DNA of 20,293 nt from assembly GCA_036734385.1 (NCBI GenBank), contig DAIMYQ010000029.1, forward strand, positions 1 through 20,293, read 5' to 3'. The translations under genes and the position numbers were made by a program. This document shows positions 1 to 7,435 of the stretch, piece by piece. The notes below the pieces were generated by a model, which ran no database searches, was not told the DNA's origin, and saw only the letters and a list, made by a program, of their open reading frames with translations. Source of the DNA: JAAYPI01 sp036734385 (GTDB lineage: Bacteria; Bacteroidota; Bacteroidia; Bacteroidales; Paludibacteraceae). Within the stretch, counting starts at the first letter, position 1. Each line of letters begins with the position of its first letter.

Positions 1-779
1 ATTTTCTTGATGTCAGATAAATCATCCAAATTAGCATAGGAAATAACAGCTTTACGCAATAAAATTTTTGATTCGGGCATTTTTATGAATAGATTTTCAA
101 GGCGAATAGACTTTTTTCCTAAAAAGCCTTTAACATCTAATTCATTAAGAACAAAACCTGATTTTTCTGTGAGACTTAAATCTTTTACTCTGAAGTTAAT
201 AGAATCGTGTCGAATCATATTAAGTTGAACAATTGTGTTTAAGTTGCTTATCTTGATATGATTAGAGTCGAAAATGCCTTTTTTATGAAAAGCATCTTTA
301 TTATCAACTTTTATTTGGGCATTACGTATTGACAGTTTCCTTATTTGTAGAAATATGTCCTTTTTCTTCGCTGTAGTATCAGGGTTTGCAAAAGCATCAA
401 TGATAAATTGAAAATTATTATTTCCCAAACTGTCCGTTACTATCTTGATATCAGGCTTTTCAAGCTCAATGCTCTTTATAACGAAGTGCTTTTTCAATAG
501 TGGGAGAATTCTAAATCGAACAGACAAATTGTCTATCGACAAGAGCGAATCTTTTTGTTGGTCTTTAACATGAATATCGTGTAGCTCAAATTCTGTAAAA
601 AGAGAATATTTTGCAGAGCCGATAGTAACGTCACTTCCTATTTTTTCGGATAATAACTCGGTAGATGTCTTTAAAACATAAGATTGAACTGTTTCCGTAT
701 TCAACAACAACAGTACGGACAATGGTATCATTACTACTATTGCCAACACTATAATTGCTATTTTAAAGAATTTTTTAAT
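1..779 (-). CDS. tamB: TamB-like translocation/assembly protein, N-terminal part (partial)
   Basis: About 259 codons are open on the minus strand and run off the left edge, so the C-terminal part, including any DUF490 domain, is not in the window. The product starts with a short basic stretch and one hydrophobic segment (about residues 5-25, rich in I, V and L). A periplasmic-type region follows, reading like the N-terminus of Bacteroidota TamB/AsmA-like proteins: a segment with SEKIGSDVTIG, then HDIHVKD, then RFRILPLLKK and IKSIELEKPDIKI. In that family the protein is anchored in the inner membrane and spans the periplasm, and is linked to outer membrane protein assembly or lipid transport. 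The start is uncertain. The frame is closed by TAA at 794-792 and has no ATG before 731-729, which would remove half the membrane anchor. ATT at 779-777 gives the family-like beginning (M)KKFFKI; GTG at 749-747 is the alternative. The gene is divergent from tsaD. The family call is from sequence pattern only. Confidence 0.68.
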   Translation of the reverse strand, partial: MKKFFKIAIIVLAIVVMIPLSVLLLLNTETVQSYVLKTSTELLSEKIGSDVTIGSAKYSLFTEFELHDIHVKDQQKDSLLSIDNLSVRFRILPLLKKHFVIKSIELEKPDIKIVTDSLGNNNFQFIIDAFANPDTTAKKKDIFLQIRKLSIRNAQIKVDNKDAFHKKGIFDSNHIKISNLNTIVQLNMIRHDSINFRVKDLSLTEKSGFVLNELDVKGFLGKKSIRLENLFIKMPESKILLRKAVISYANLDDLSDIKK

Positions 780-803
780 AACTTTGTAGTCTTAATTTAC
801 AGG

Positions 804-811
804 CAAATTTA
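804..811 (-). promoter_or_regulatory. Bacteroidota-type -7 box for tamB
   Basis: On the minus strand this reads TAAATTTG, a perfect match to the Bacteroidota -7 consensus TAnnTTTG. Transcription would start near 797-798, about 18 bases before the proposed ATT start of tamB. I do not see a good TTTG/TTG -33 element at the usual distance, so support rests on the -7 box and its position. Confidence 0.45.
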
Positions 812-861
812 GCAATAAAAACACATTATAAAAACATTTAAAAGGTGAACTAGATGATGTT

Positions 862-895
862 TTTGTATTTTTTACTAAATAGAGTGCTATTTTTG
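862..895 (+). promoter_or_regulatory. Probable Bacteroidota promoter for the tsaD cluster
   Basis: TATTTTTG at 888-895 is a perfect TAnnTTTG -7 box, placed about 20 bases before the tsaD ATG. A TTTG at 862-865 could be the -33 element, but the spacing of 22 bases is longer than the usual 19-21. It would drive tsaD and probably the co-directional genes behind it. Confidence 0.5.
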
Positions 896-915
896 TTCTC
901 AAATATACAAGAATA

Positions 916-1553
916 ATGGATATTACCATTTTAGGAATAGAATCTTCGTGTGATGATACCTCTGCTGCGGTTGTACAAAATGGAGTACTTCTTTCCAACG
1001 TTATTGCTAGTCAAAACGTACATAATGCTTTTGGAGGAGTAGTCCCTGAATTAGCATCCAGAGCTCATCAGCAAAATATTATTCCTACAGTTTGTGAAGC
1101 CATCAAACGGGCAGGTATTGATAAAAATGAAATATCTGCTATCGCTTATACCAGAGGACCCGGTTTAATGGGTTCTTTGCTTGTAGGGACGTCTTTTGCC
1201 AAGGGCTTTTCTCTTGCCCTTAATGTTCCACTAATAGAGGTGAACCATTTACAAGCACATATTTTGGCTCATTTTATTGAAGAAAAAGGAATAGAANNNN
1301 NNNNNNNNNNNNNNNNNNNNNNNNNNNNNNNNNNNNNNNNNNNNNNNNNNNNNNNNNNNNNNNNNNNNNNNNNNNNNNNNNNNNNNNNNNNNNNNNTTAT
1401 GCACAAAAGTATGGTTGGAATGTTTTTATTCCTAAGTTTTCTTATACAACAGATAATGCTGCAATGGTTGCTATTACAGGGCTTTTTAAGTATAAAGATA
1501 ACGATTTTTCGGATATCGCATCTGTCCCCTTTTCCAAAATAACAATACAATGA
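916..1553 (+). CDS. tsaD: tRNA N6-adenosine threonylcarbamoyltransferase TsaD, interrupted by an assembly gap
   Basis: TsaD transfers the threonylcarbamoyl group to A37 of ANN-decoding tRNAs (t6A). It acts in the cytoplasm with TsaB and TsaE. Two segments are readable. Bases 916-1296 encode residues 1-127, with the ASKHA-type start GIESSCDDT (residues 7-15), YTRGPGLMGSLLVG (78-91) and the metal-binding pair His111/His115 in NHLQAHILA. Bases 1398-1553 encode the last 51 residues, including the TTDNAAMVA metal-site motif and the family-like ending PFSKITIQ. Between them lies a 100-N run. The family is about 335-340 residues long, so about 160 residues (about 480 bases) are missing and the Ns are a placeholder. 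The two segments are not in the same frame across 100 Ns, which need not mean a real frameshift. The TGA stop (1551-1553) overlaps the ATG of the next gene. The gene identity is near certain; intactness cannot be judged. Confidence 0.93.
1297..1396. other. Assembly gap (100 N)
   Basis: There are exactly 100 undetermined bases inside tsaD. A round 100 is the usual convention for a scaffold gap of unknown size. The TsaD residues missing between the flanks suggest a true gap of roughly 480 bases. Confidence 0.98.
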
Positions 1554-2143
1554 AGCAATTGGAAATAAAAAAAATAGCTAAGGATATTTGGCAAAAGATA
1601 TCACCAATAAAAGGAGTCCTTTATTTTATGATTATTTTATTAGTTTGCCATTTTCTTTGGAAAATCAGTTTTTTAGGCGACGCTGAAACCCGCGATGCTT
1701 CGGTTACTTTTTGGGGAATTGATATAAGTCGTTTATTTACTTTTTGGGTAAACAAGTTATCTGATAGTGTTTACTTTCTTTTACGCCATGTGTTCGACAT
1801 TGCAGTTTTTCGGTTAAATAATAGATTTGTTTTTCCCAGTGCTACGTTTATTGACATCGTGTGGAGTTGTAGCGGTATAAAACAAGCCTATATATATTTC
1901 TGTATCATAGCGTTTTATCCTGGTCCGTGGAAACATAAATTGTGGTACATTCCTGCCGGTTTGTTAGTCGTTTACTGTTTTAATGTACTTCGCGTAACAG
2001 TCATCATGTATGTTGTTAGAAATAATATGCACTTATTCGATATTTTACACGAATCATCTAAATATGTATTTTATGCTATTATTTTTCTCATGTGGGTTTT
2101 GTGGGAAGAAAAATTTAATTTGCCAAGCAAAAATAAAATATGA
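1550..2143 (+). CDS. Exosortase/archaeosortase-family membrane protein
   Basis: This is a 197-residue polytopic membrane protein with hydrophobic segments at roughly 23-42, 60-88, 112-124, 131-158 and 172-186. It carries the transpeptidase-like triad of the exosortase/archaeosortase family: Cys107 in WSCSGIKQ, Arg148 in FNVLRVTVIM and His167 in DILHESS, each in or next to a hydrophobic segment. In the known family these integral membrane enzymes cleave C-terminal sorting tags such as PEP-CTERM and transfer the protein to a surface acceptor. The length fits the short, single-domain types found in Bacteroidota (XrtF-like), but I cannot assign a subtype. The ATG overlaps the tsaD stop (ATGA) and its own stop overlaps the coaX start (ATGA), so it is probably co-translated with both. 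No protein in the window shows an obvious C-terminal sorting tag, so the substrate is unknown. Confidence 0.82.
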   Translation: MKQLEIKKIAKDIWQKISPIKGVLYFMIILLVCHFLWKISFLGDAETRDASVTFWGIDISRLFTFWVNKLSDSVYFLLRHVFDIAVFRLNNRFVFPSATFIDIVWSCSGIKQAYIYFCIIAFYPGPWKHKLWYIPAGLLVVYCFNVLRVTVIMYVVRNNMHLFDILHESSKYVFYAIIFLMWVLWEEKFNLPSKNKI

Positions 2144-2877
2144 ATTTAGTTGTTGATTGCGGAAATACATGTACCAAAGTGGCTGTTTTCGATTTCGAAG
2201 AACTGAAAGAAAAATTTGTTTACTCCTCTCTCGAATTGGCTGATATAGAGCATATTTTTGTAAAATTCGACATACAAAGAATTATTGTTTCTTCCGTTGG
2301 AACAATCAAACAAGATGTACTGCACGAGCTTGAGCGAAGAACAAAATCGTTTATCTTTCTAGACCAAAATACACCTTTGCCCATAAACAATATGTATGAA
2401 TCGAAAAATACGTTGGGTAGGGATAGGATAGCAGTAGCTGTGGGTGCAAATTTCTTGTGCTCCAATCGAAATGTACTCATCATAGATGCGGGTACGGCTA
2501 TAACTTATGAATTTGTAGATGAAAACAATGTTTATCAGGGTGGCAGTATCTCTCCCGGATTAGGTACCCGTTTAAAGTCTCTTCATGAGTTCACAAAACA
2601 GTTACCTTTGGTCGAACCAAAAGAGATTGATATGCTTTATGGAAAAGATACGGAAACAGCAATTTTAACAGGTGTGGTTAATGGTGTAACTTTTGAAATA
2701 GAAGGATATATCAATCAGTTTAAAGAAAAATATGATAATCTTTTCGTTTTTTTAACAGGCGGAACAGCTTTTTTCTTTGAAAGAAAATTAAAAAGTATCA
2801 TCTTTGCATCTCCTAATCTCTTATTAATAGGGCTAAATAGAATCTTAAACTACAACGAATGTATAAAAACAGCATAA
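2140..2877 (+). CDS. coaX: Type III pantothenate kinase CoaX
   Basis: CoaX phosphorylates pantothenate, the first step of coenzyme A synthesis, in the cytoplasm. It is the ASKHA-fold type that is not inhibited by CoA. The 245-residue product has the expected length and motifs: DCGNTCTKVAVFD at residues 6-18 (phosphate-binding loop), TLGRDR at 91-96 (the GxDR pantothenate-site motif), IIDAGTAITYEFV at 114-126, GGSISPGLGTR at 134-143 and a C-terminal TGGTA at 206-210. The start overlaps the exosortase stop by 4 bases, and the 3' end overlaps the next gene by 19 bases. Confidence 0.95.
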   Translation: MNLVVDCGNTCTKVAVFDFEELKEKFVYSSLELADIEHIFVKFDIQRIIVSSVGTIKQDVLHELERRTKSFIFLDQNTPLPINNMYESKNTLGRDRIAVAVGANFLCSNRNVLIIDAGTAITYEFVDENNVYQGGSISPGLGTRLKSLHEFTKQLPLVEPKEIDMLYGKDTETAILTGVVNGVTFEIEGYINQFKEKYDNLFVFLTGGTAFFFERKLKSIIFASPNLLLIGLNRILNYNECIKTA

Positions 2878-4100
2878 TACTGGCTTTATCGGCTTTTTTT
2901 CTGTTTTTTCCAATGGCAAACGGAGAAAATAATACAAATTCTCCCTATTCTCGATACGGATATGGTGATTTGCAACCCTCAGTTTTTGGAACTTCCAGTG
3001 CAATGGGAGGTATCGGCTATGGCGTACGATCTAATTTGCAAATAAATCCTAAAAATCCTGCTTCATACACAGCCGTTGACAGTTTAACGTTTATGTTTGA
3101 TTTAGGCATTTCCGGTAGGGTTACGGAGTTTAACAGCGGGTCAAATCAACAGTACAAATCGACGGGTAGTTTTGATTATATTGCTTTTCAACTTCCTGTT
3201 TTGAAATGGCTGGCAACGAGTGTCGGTCTTATTCCTTTTTCTTCTGTCGGTTACGATTATTCTTTTTCAGATACGGTGGCCTTTAATGGCGATGAATTGC
3301 CTACAACACAATCTTTTTCCGGAACAGGTGGTATATCTCAGTTGTATGGGGGGCTTTCTGCAAATGTTTTCGATAGATTTGCTGTAGGAGCCAATGCTCG
3401 ATATCTTTTTGGAACGCTTAGTAACACGAGATTGATAGAATTTCCCGATAATTCTTCGTATCTTGAATCTGAAGCTCAATCAAATCTTTACGTAAGTAGT
3501 TTTGTTTTTGACTTTGGTTTTCAATATACACAGCCAATAGGACAGGATATTTTAGTATTGGGGGGTACATATACTATGAAAACTCCCATGAATATTCGTT
3601 GTGAAGAAAAGATTACCACCAATGATACGATAACTGATAATACGGATTATAAATTTGATTATCCCCAAACAATTGGTGTCGGATTTACCTATAAGGTTGG
3701 TAAAAAGCTCACCTTTGGAGCAGACTATAGTTTGCAGAAGTTTGCTGATACACGTTTTTATGGAGTTAAAGATAGTTTGGAAGATAAATCTATCTGTAAT
3801 TTGGGACTGGAATATTTACCGAATGTGATGTCTCGTAGTTATTTTAACAATGTAAGGTATAGATTAGGAGCGAACTTGTCGAATTCATACAATAAAATCA
3901 ATGAATCTTCCTATGATGAATTAGCTGTAACATTAGGGCTCGGCTTTCCTTTACGAAATACAAGAACCATGTTAAATGTCCTATTCGAATATGGAAAAAG
4001 GGGAACGGTTGAAAAAAATCTCATGCAAGAAGATTACTTTAAAGTAGGTCTAAATATATCCATCAATGAAAATTGGTTTTTCAAACGCAAGTTTGAATAA
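2859..4100 (+). CDS. Uncharacterised outer membrane beta-barrel-like protein
   Basis: The 413-residue product begins with a signal peptide (MYKNSIILALSAFFLFFPMANG, cleavage near residues 20-22). The mature part starts with NSPYSRYGYGDL, a motif I recognise from Bacteroidota outer membrane proteins. The rest is a run of alternating, aromatic-rich strands with Gly/Asn turns (for example LKWLATSVGLIPFSSVGYDYSF, FAVGANARYLFG and KLTFGADYSLQKFAD), as expected of a porin or FadL-like barrel. The C-terminal strand NISINENWFFKRKFE is amphipathic and close to a barrel end. The ATG lies 19 bases inside coaX. Its place between coaX and a TPR protein, upstream of lptC, suggests an envelope role, but I cannot name a substrate or a family with certainty. 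Confidence 0.72.
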   Translation: MYKNSIILALSAFFLFFPMANGENNTNSPYSRYGYGDLQPSVFGTSSAMGGIGYGVRSNLQINPKNPASYTAVDSLTFMFDLGISGRVTEFNSGSNQQYKSTGSFDYIAFQLPVLKWLATSVGLIPFSSVGYDYSFSDTVAFNGDELPTTQSFSGTGGISQLYGGLSANVFDRFAVGANARYLFGTLSNTRLIEFPDNSSYLESEAQSNLYVSSFVFDFGFQYTQPIGQDILVLGGTYTMKTPMNIRCEEKITTNDTITDNTDYKFDYPQTIGVGFTYKVGKKLTFGADYSLQKFADTRFYGVKDSLEDKSICNLGLEYLPNVMSRSYFNNVRYRLGANLSNSYNKINESSYDELAVTLGLGFPLRNTRTMLNVLFEYGKRGTVEKNLMQEDYFKVGLNISINENWFFKRKFE

Positions 4101-4114
4101 ATACAATAAAATTA

Positions 4115-5461
4115 ATGAAAATTAGAATACTATTTGTCGGATTTTTCTTTGCTCTCGCCTTTGTTGCAAATGCAAAGAAAGGTGTTGATGAAGGAACAAG
4201 GTTTGGTTCTCGGGAGGATAGTGTTCGGTGTCTTGAAAATACTACTTTGTATCAGAGTTATTATCAAATTCATGATTATAAAACGGCTCTTGAACATTGG
4301 AAAATTGTTTACGAAGAATGTCCCGCTTCTAGTAGGGAACTCTATAAAGTAGGTGCTATTTTGATTGCTTGGCAAATTCAAAATGAGGTAGATAAAGAAA
4401 AAAGAAAAGATTATCTACGCAGTTTGATGAAGTGTTATGACCAGCGTATACAGTATTTTGGTGACGATAGTCGCTATCCTGAGCCTTGGATTCAAGGGCA
4501 TAAAGCTATTGATTACATAACGTATGAAGAAAATGATTCATTGCAAGTGAAAGCTTTGCCTTGGTTGCAAATGGCTATTGAATCTTCACAATTTGACGCG
4601 GGAGCTGATGTGGTTGATGCGTATATTCAGCTGCTGAATCGTTTGTATCATTCAGACAAAGATAAATACAGAACATTGTACATTGATGGATATATTAAGG
4701 TTAACAAGTATCTCGATGCCCGTATAGCAAGTGCCTGCAAGTATATGGATAATTATATTGCCGTAAAAAAGAATGCAGAGAAGTTGTTCATGGAGAGTGG
4801 TATTGCTGATTGTAAAACTCTTGAAGATGTTTATGCCTCACAAGTCGAACAGCACAAAAACAGTGCAGATGACCTTGATAATATCATGAGGTTATTAGGA
4901 ATATCTAATTGTAAAGAATCTGATGTTTATTTTTTGGCATTTCAGTATAAGCATCGTCTTCATCCTACACCGCAATCGGCAGCATATTGTGCACAATATT
5001 TTTTGAAAAAGGACGATTTCGCCAAGGCTATTTCATATTATGAAGAAGCTGTTAATTGGGAACAAAGGGATAGTGTCAAGTACTATTATCAATATGCAAT
5101 TGCTGATACATACCGTCAGTTGAAGGAATATCCTAAAGCAAAATCTGCCGCTATTAAGGCTGCTTCCTACAATATTCATAAGGGGAATCCATATATACTA
5201 ATAGCTAATTTATATGCGGAGGGAGGCGGAGTGTTCAAGAATGATAAGATATTGGCAAAAACAGCATTTTGGGCAGCTATTGATAAGTTAGAAAAAGCTA
5301 AAAGTATTGATCCTTCTTGTTCGGAAAAAGCTCAACAGGATATAGAAAAATATAGTAAATTTGCACCTTCAAAGAAAGAAATAAAATTAAAATCGGAATT
5401 GCAGATAGGAAAACCTTTCTTTGTTGAAGGGTGGATAGGGGAATGGACTATTTGCAGATAA
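4115..5461 (+). CDS. Exported TPR-repeat protein, function unknown
   Basis: The 448-residue product has a signal peptide (MKIRILFVGFFFALAFVANA, cleavage likely after Ala20) and no lipobox, so it is probably periplasmic. Helical repeats of TPR type are visible. One near the N-terminus covers YQSYYQIHDYKTALEHWKIVYEECP, and a clearer C-terminal pair covers YCAQYFLKKDDFAKAISYYEEAVNWE and YYQYAIADTYRQLKEYPKAKSAAIKAASY. The middle is alpha-helical and charged. TPR proteins act as binding scaffolds, and the partner cannot be read from the sequence. It starts 14 bases after the barrel-like protein and ends 12 bases before lptC, so the three are probably one transcript and may act together at the outer membrane. 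Confidence 0.75.
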   Translation: MKIRILFVGFFFALAFVANAKKGVDEGTRFGSREDSVRCLENTTLYQSYYQIHDYKTALEHWKIVYEECPASSRELYKVGAILIAWQIQNEVDKEKRKDYLRSLMKCYDQRIQYFGDDSRYPEPWIQGHKAIDYITYEENDSLQVKALPWLQMAIESSQFDAGADVVDAYIQLLNRLYHSDKDKYRTLYIDGYIKVNKYLDARIASACKYMDNYIAVKKNAEKLFMESGIADCKTLEDVYASQVEQHKNSADDLDNIMRLLGISNCKESDVYFLAFQYKHRLHPTPQSAAYCAQYFLKKDDFAKAISYYEEAVNWEQRDSVKYYYQYAIADTYRQLKEYPKAKSAAIKAASYNIHKGNPYILIANLYAEGGGVFKNDKILAKTAFWAAIDKLEKAKSIDPSCSEKAQQDIEKYSKFAPSKKEIKLKSELQIGKPFFVEGWIGEWTICR

Positions 5462-5473
5462 AATATAGTAAAG

Positions 5474-6040
5474 TTGGAAAAATTATTTACTCGTAAATCT
5501 AAAATTAAGAGTCTAGCTCTTTTGATAGCATCAGTTGTTTTGGTCGTTTTTACGTCCTGCCATGCTAATGAGAAAAAAAAGATAGTGCCGTTAGATCGTG
5601 TGCATCTTCCGGTTATGAAAGCCTATGATGTTAATACAGTTATTTCTGATTCCGGCATTACTAGGTTTCGTATAACAGCTCCTGTTTGGTATTATTATGA
5701 TAAAGTGGAAAAACCATATTGGAATTTTCCTAAAGGATTACATTTTGAAAAGTTTGACGAAAAACTTGCTGTTTATGCCAAAATTGATGCTGACTCGGCT
5801 GTATATTATTTAGATAATCAAGAATGGGTCTTATCGGGGCATGTAAAGTCAATGAATTTGCAAGGTGAGTATTTTGAAACTGAAAAATTATACATTGAAC
5901 AAAACGAAGATAGGATTCATACAGATAAGTTTATAAAAATAACCCAAAAGTCGCGTATAATTACTGGTGTCGGTTTTGAGTCAAATCAGCGTTTGACACG
6001 TTATACAATACAACATCCGCAAGGTTTTTTTCCCTTATAA
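5474..6040 (+). CDS. lptC: LptC-like LPS export periplasmic lipoprotein
   Basis: LptC passes lipopolysaccharide from the LptBFG inner membrane transporter to the periplasmic bridge. The 188-residue product starts with TTG at 5474, the only start that keeps the basic n-region (KLFTRKSKIK) and hydrophobic core. The signal ends in FTSC with Cys29, a lipobox, as in Bacteroidota LptC proteins. The body is the expected beta-jellyroll type, with residues such as SDSGITRFRITAPVWYYY, FPKGLHFEKFD, ADSAVYYLDNQEWVLSGHV and the C-terminal ITGVGFESNQRLTRYTI. The phrase on a modified, then 'unwanted', structure (GVGFESN) is typical of LptC/LptA-type folds. It lies 12 bases after the TPR gene and 5 bases before the CNNM/CBS gene. 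Confidence 0.85.
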   Translation: MEKLFTRKSKIKSLALLIASVVLVVFTSCHANEKKKIVPLDRVHLPVMKAYDVNTVISDSGITRFRITAPVWYYYDKVEKPYWNFPKGLHFEKFDEKLAVYAKIDADSAVYYLDNQEWVLSGHVKSMNLQGEYFETEKLYIEQNEDRIHTDKFIKITQKSRIITGVGFESNQRLTRYTIQHPQGFFPL

Positions 6041-6045
6041 CAGAA

Positions 6046-7305
6046 ATGAGTCCAACAGTACTAGTCATCATCATATCCTTGACTTTTTCCGCGTTTTTTT
6101 CGGGAATGGAAATTGCTTTTGTTGTGTCTAATAAGCTGCGATTTGAAATTAGCAAACAGAAGAGCAAGGTAACCTCGTCGATACTGTCTCTTTTTTATGC
6201 GCATCCGTCTAAGTATATATCCACTATTTTGGTCGGAAAAGCAATTGCCCTTGTTGTTTTTGCCATAAGTACTTCTGAATTGGTGATGCCTTATGTGGCC
6301 CTTTATTTTCAGAGTTCTCTTTTAATAGGGTTGCTACAAATACTGTTTTCAGCTATATTATTTCTGATTGTGGCGGAATTTTTACCACAAATATTGTTTA
6401 AAATAAATCCGAGTTTTTGGCTCAGAATATTTGCCATTCCATTTTTTTGCGTTTATGTGATTTTATATCCTATATTGTTTGTGATGCATTTTCTTTCCAT
6501 TTTTATTTTTAAGTTGTTTCGAATAAGCGTTGTTGCAAATGAAAAAGAATATGAACTTGGTCGTGCTGATTTGAATGGTCTTTTGCAAGAAAACATGGAT
6601 AATTTATCTACCCGTGACGAAATGGAAAATGAGGTTAAAATCTTTCAAAATGCACTTGATTTTTCAAAAATAAGACTACGAGATTGTATCGTACCTCGTA
6701 CTGAAATATTAGCCGTAGATTTCAATGAATCGGTTGATGAGTTAACTGCCAAGTTTGTGGAGTCCGGCTATTCTAGAATTTTGGTTTATAAGGGGAATAT
6801 CGATAATATTGTAGGTTACATCCATTCGGTAGAGTTGTTCGGAAAACCTAAAAAGTGGCAGGATAAAATTATTTTAGTTCCTATTGTTCCTGAAACAATG
6901 TCCGCTAGCAAACTAATGAACTTCTTTTTGCTCAAGAAAAAAAGTATTGCGGTGGTGGTTGATGAATTTGGAGGAACATCCGGAATAGTGACCTTGGAGG
7001 ATATTGTTGAGGAAATTTTCGGAGAAATAGAAGATGAACATGATGTTCAGGAATATGTCGAGAAAAAAATAAACGAAAATGAGTATGTGTTTTCTGGAAG
7101 GCTTGAAATAGATTATGTAAATGAACATTTTAATTTACACTTACCTACCTGCGATGAATATTTAACTGTCGCAGGCTTTGTTTTATATTACTATCAAGGT
7201 TTTCCTAAAATCAATGAGGAGATTAAAGTACAAAACTATATTTTAAGGGTATTAAAAGCTTCATTGAATAAAATAGAATTGGTGAAAATTAAGGTCGATA
7301 ATTAA
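6046..7305 (+). CDS. CNNM (DUF21)/CBS/CorC-HlyC family membrane protein
   Basis: The 419-residue product has a DUF21 (CNNM) membrane domain with hydrophobic segments at about 4-27, 60-82, 92-115 and 126-162. A cytoplasmic CBS pair follows: the first CBS starts at LRDCIVPRTEILAVD (211-225), and the second contains VVVDEFGGTSGIVTLEDIVEEIFGEIEDEHD (303-333). The last part (about 345-415, including GRLEIDYVNEHF) is the CorC/HlyC C-terminal domain. In the family these proteins are divalent-cation (Mg/Co) exporters or regulators; old 'hemolysin' names are misleading. GldE of gliding flavobacteria is a relative, but nothing here points to gliding. It sits between lptC and the isomerase, 5 bases after the lptC stop. 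The exact substrate is unknown. Confidence 0.88.
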   Translation: MSPTVLVIIISLTFSAFFSGMEIAFVVSNKLRFEISKQKSKVTSSILSLFYAHPSKYISTILVGKAIALVVFAISTSELVMPYVALYFQSSLLIGLLQILFSAILFLIVAEFLPQILFKINPSFWLRIFAIPFFCVYVILYPILFVMHFLSIFIFKLFRISVVANEKEYELGRADLNGLLQENMDNLSTRDEMENEVKIFQNALDFSKIRLRDCIVPRTEILAVDFNESVDELTAKFVESGYSRILVYKGNIDNIVGYIHSVELFGKPKKWQDKIILVPIVPETMSASKLMNFFLLKKKSIAVVVDEFGGTSGIVTLEDIVEEIFGEIEDEHDVQEYVEKKINENEYVFSGRLEIDYVNEHFNLHLPTCDEYLTVAGFVLYYYQGFPKINEEIKVQNYILRVLKASLNKIELVKIKVDN

Positions 7306-7387
7306 ATTTCGGATATCATATCTGTTTTCTCTTTACTTTTCAAAGCAAAAATATTAGCCTATTAATTATTTATATCCAAGTTTTTTG

Positions 7388-7395
7388 TATATTCG
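7388..7395 (+). promoter_or_regulatory. Possible -7 box upstream of the peptidyl-prolyl isomerase
   Basis: TATATTCG differs by one base from TAnnTTTG and sits 40 bases before the ATG, in the largest space (130 bases) within the first cluster. I see no TTTG/TTG at the right distance upstream, and TTAATTTG at 7400-7407 is an equally good one-mismatch alternative. Confidence 0.3.
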
Positions 7396-7435
7396 CACCT
7401 TAATTTGTAAAGAAAATTATTAAGCATATAGAAGC

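Noticed and set aside
780..915. Short open frames in the divergent tamB/tsaD spacer, considered as a small gene.
   Set aside because: The minus-strand frame 998-792 mostly shadows tsaD and contains both promoter elements. No coding signature is seen.
1508..1526. Near-identical 19-mers TTTCGGATATC..ATCTGT at 1508-1526 and 7308-7326 (2 mismatches), considered as a dispersed repeat or regulatory site.
   Set aside because: One copy is inside the tsaD coding end and the other just after a stop codon. A rough estimate gives about one such match by chance in a 20 kb AT-rich window.
1397..1542. Apparent continuation of the tsaD frame after the Ns (MHKSMVGMFLF...).
   Set aside because: The TsaD-like C-terminus is in another frame (1398-1553). 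This frame is an artefact of the arbitrary gap length.
6046..7305. CNNM/CBS protein considered as gliding protein GldE or a hemolysin.
   Set aside because: The domains fit the general CorC/HlyC family, and no other gliding gene is present. The hemolysin name has no support in the sequence.
7308..7340. GATATCATATC followed by a T-rich stretch after the CNNM/CBS gene, considered as a terminator.
   Set aside because: The inverted repeat leaves a one-base loop, cannot form a stable hairpin, and the following tract is not a clean T-run.
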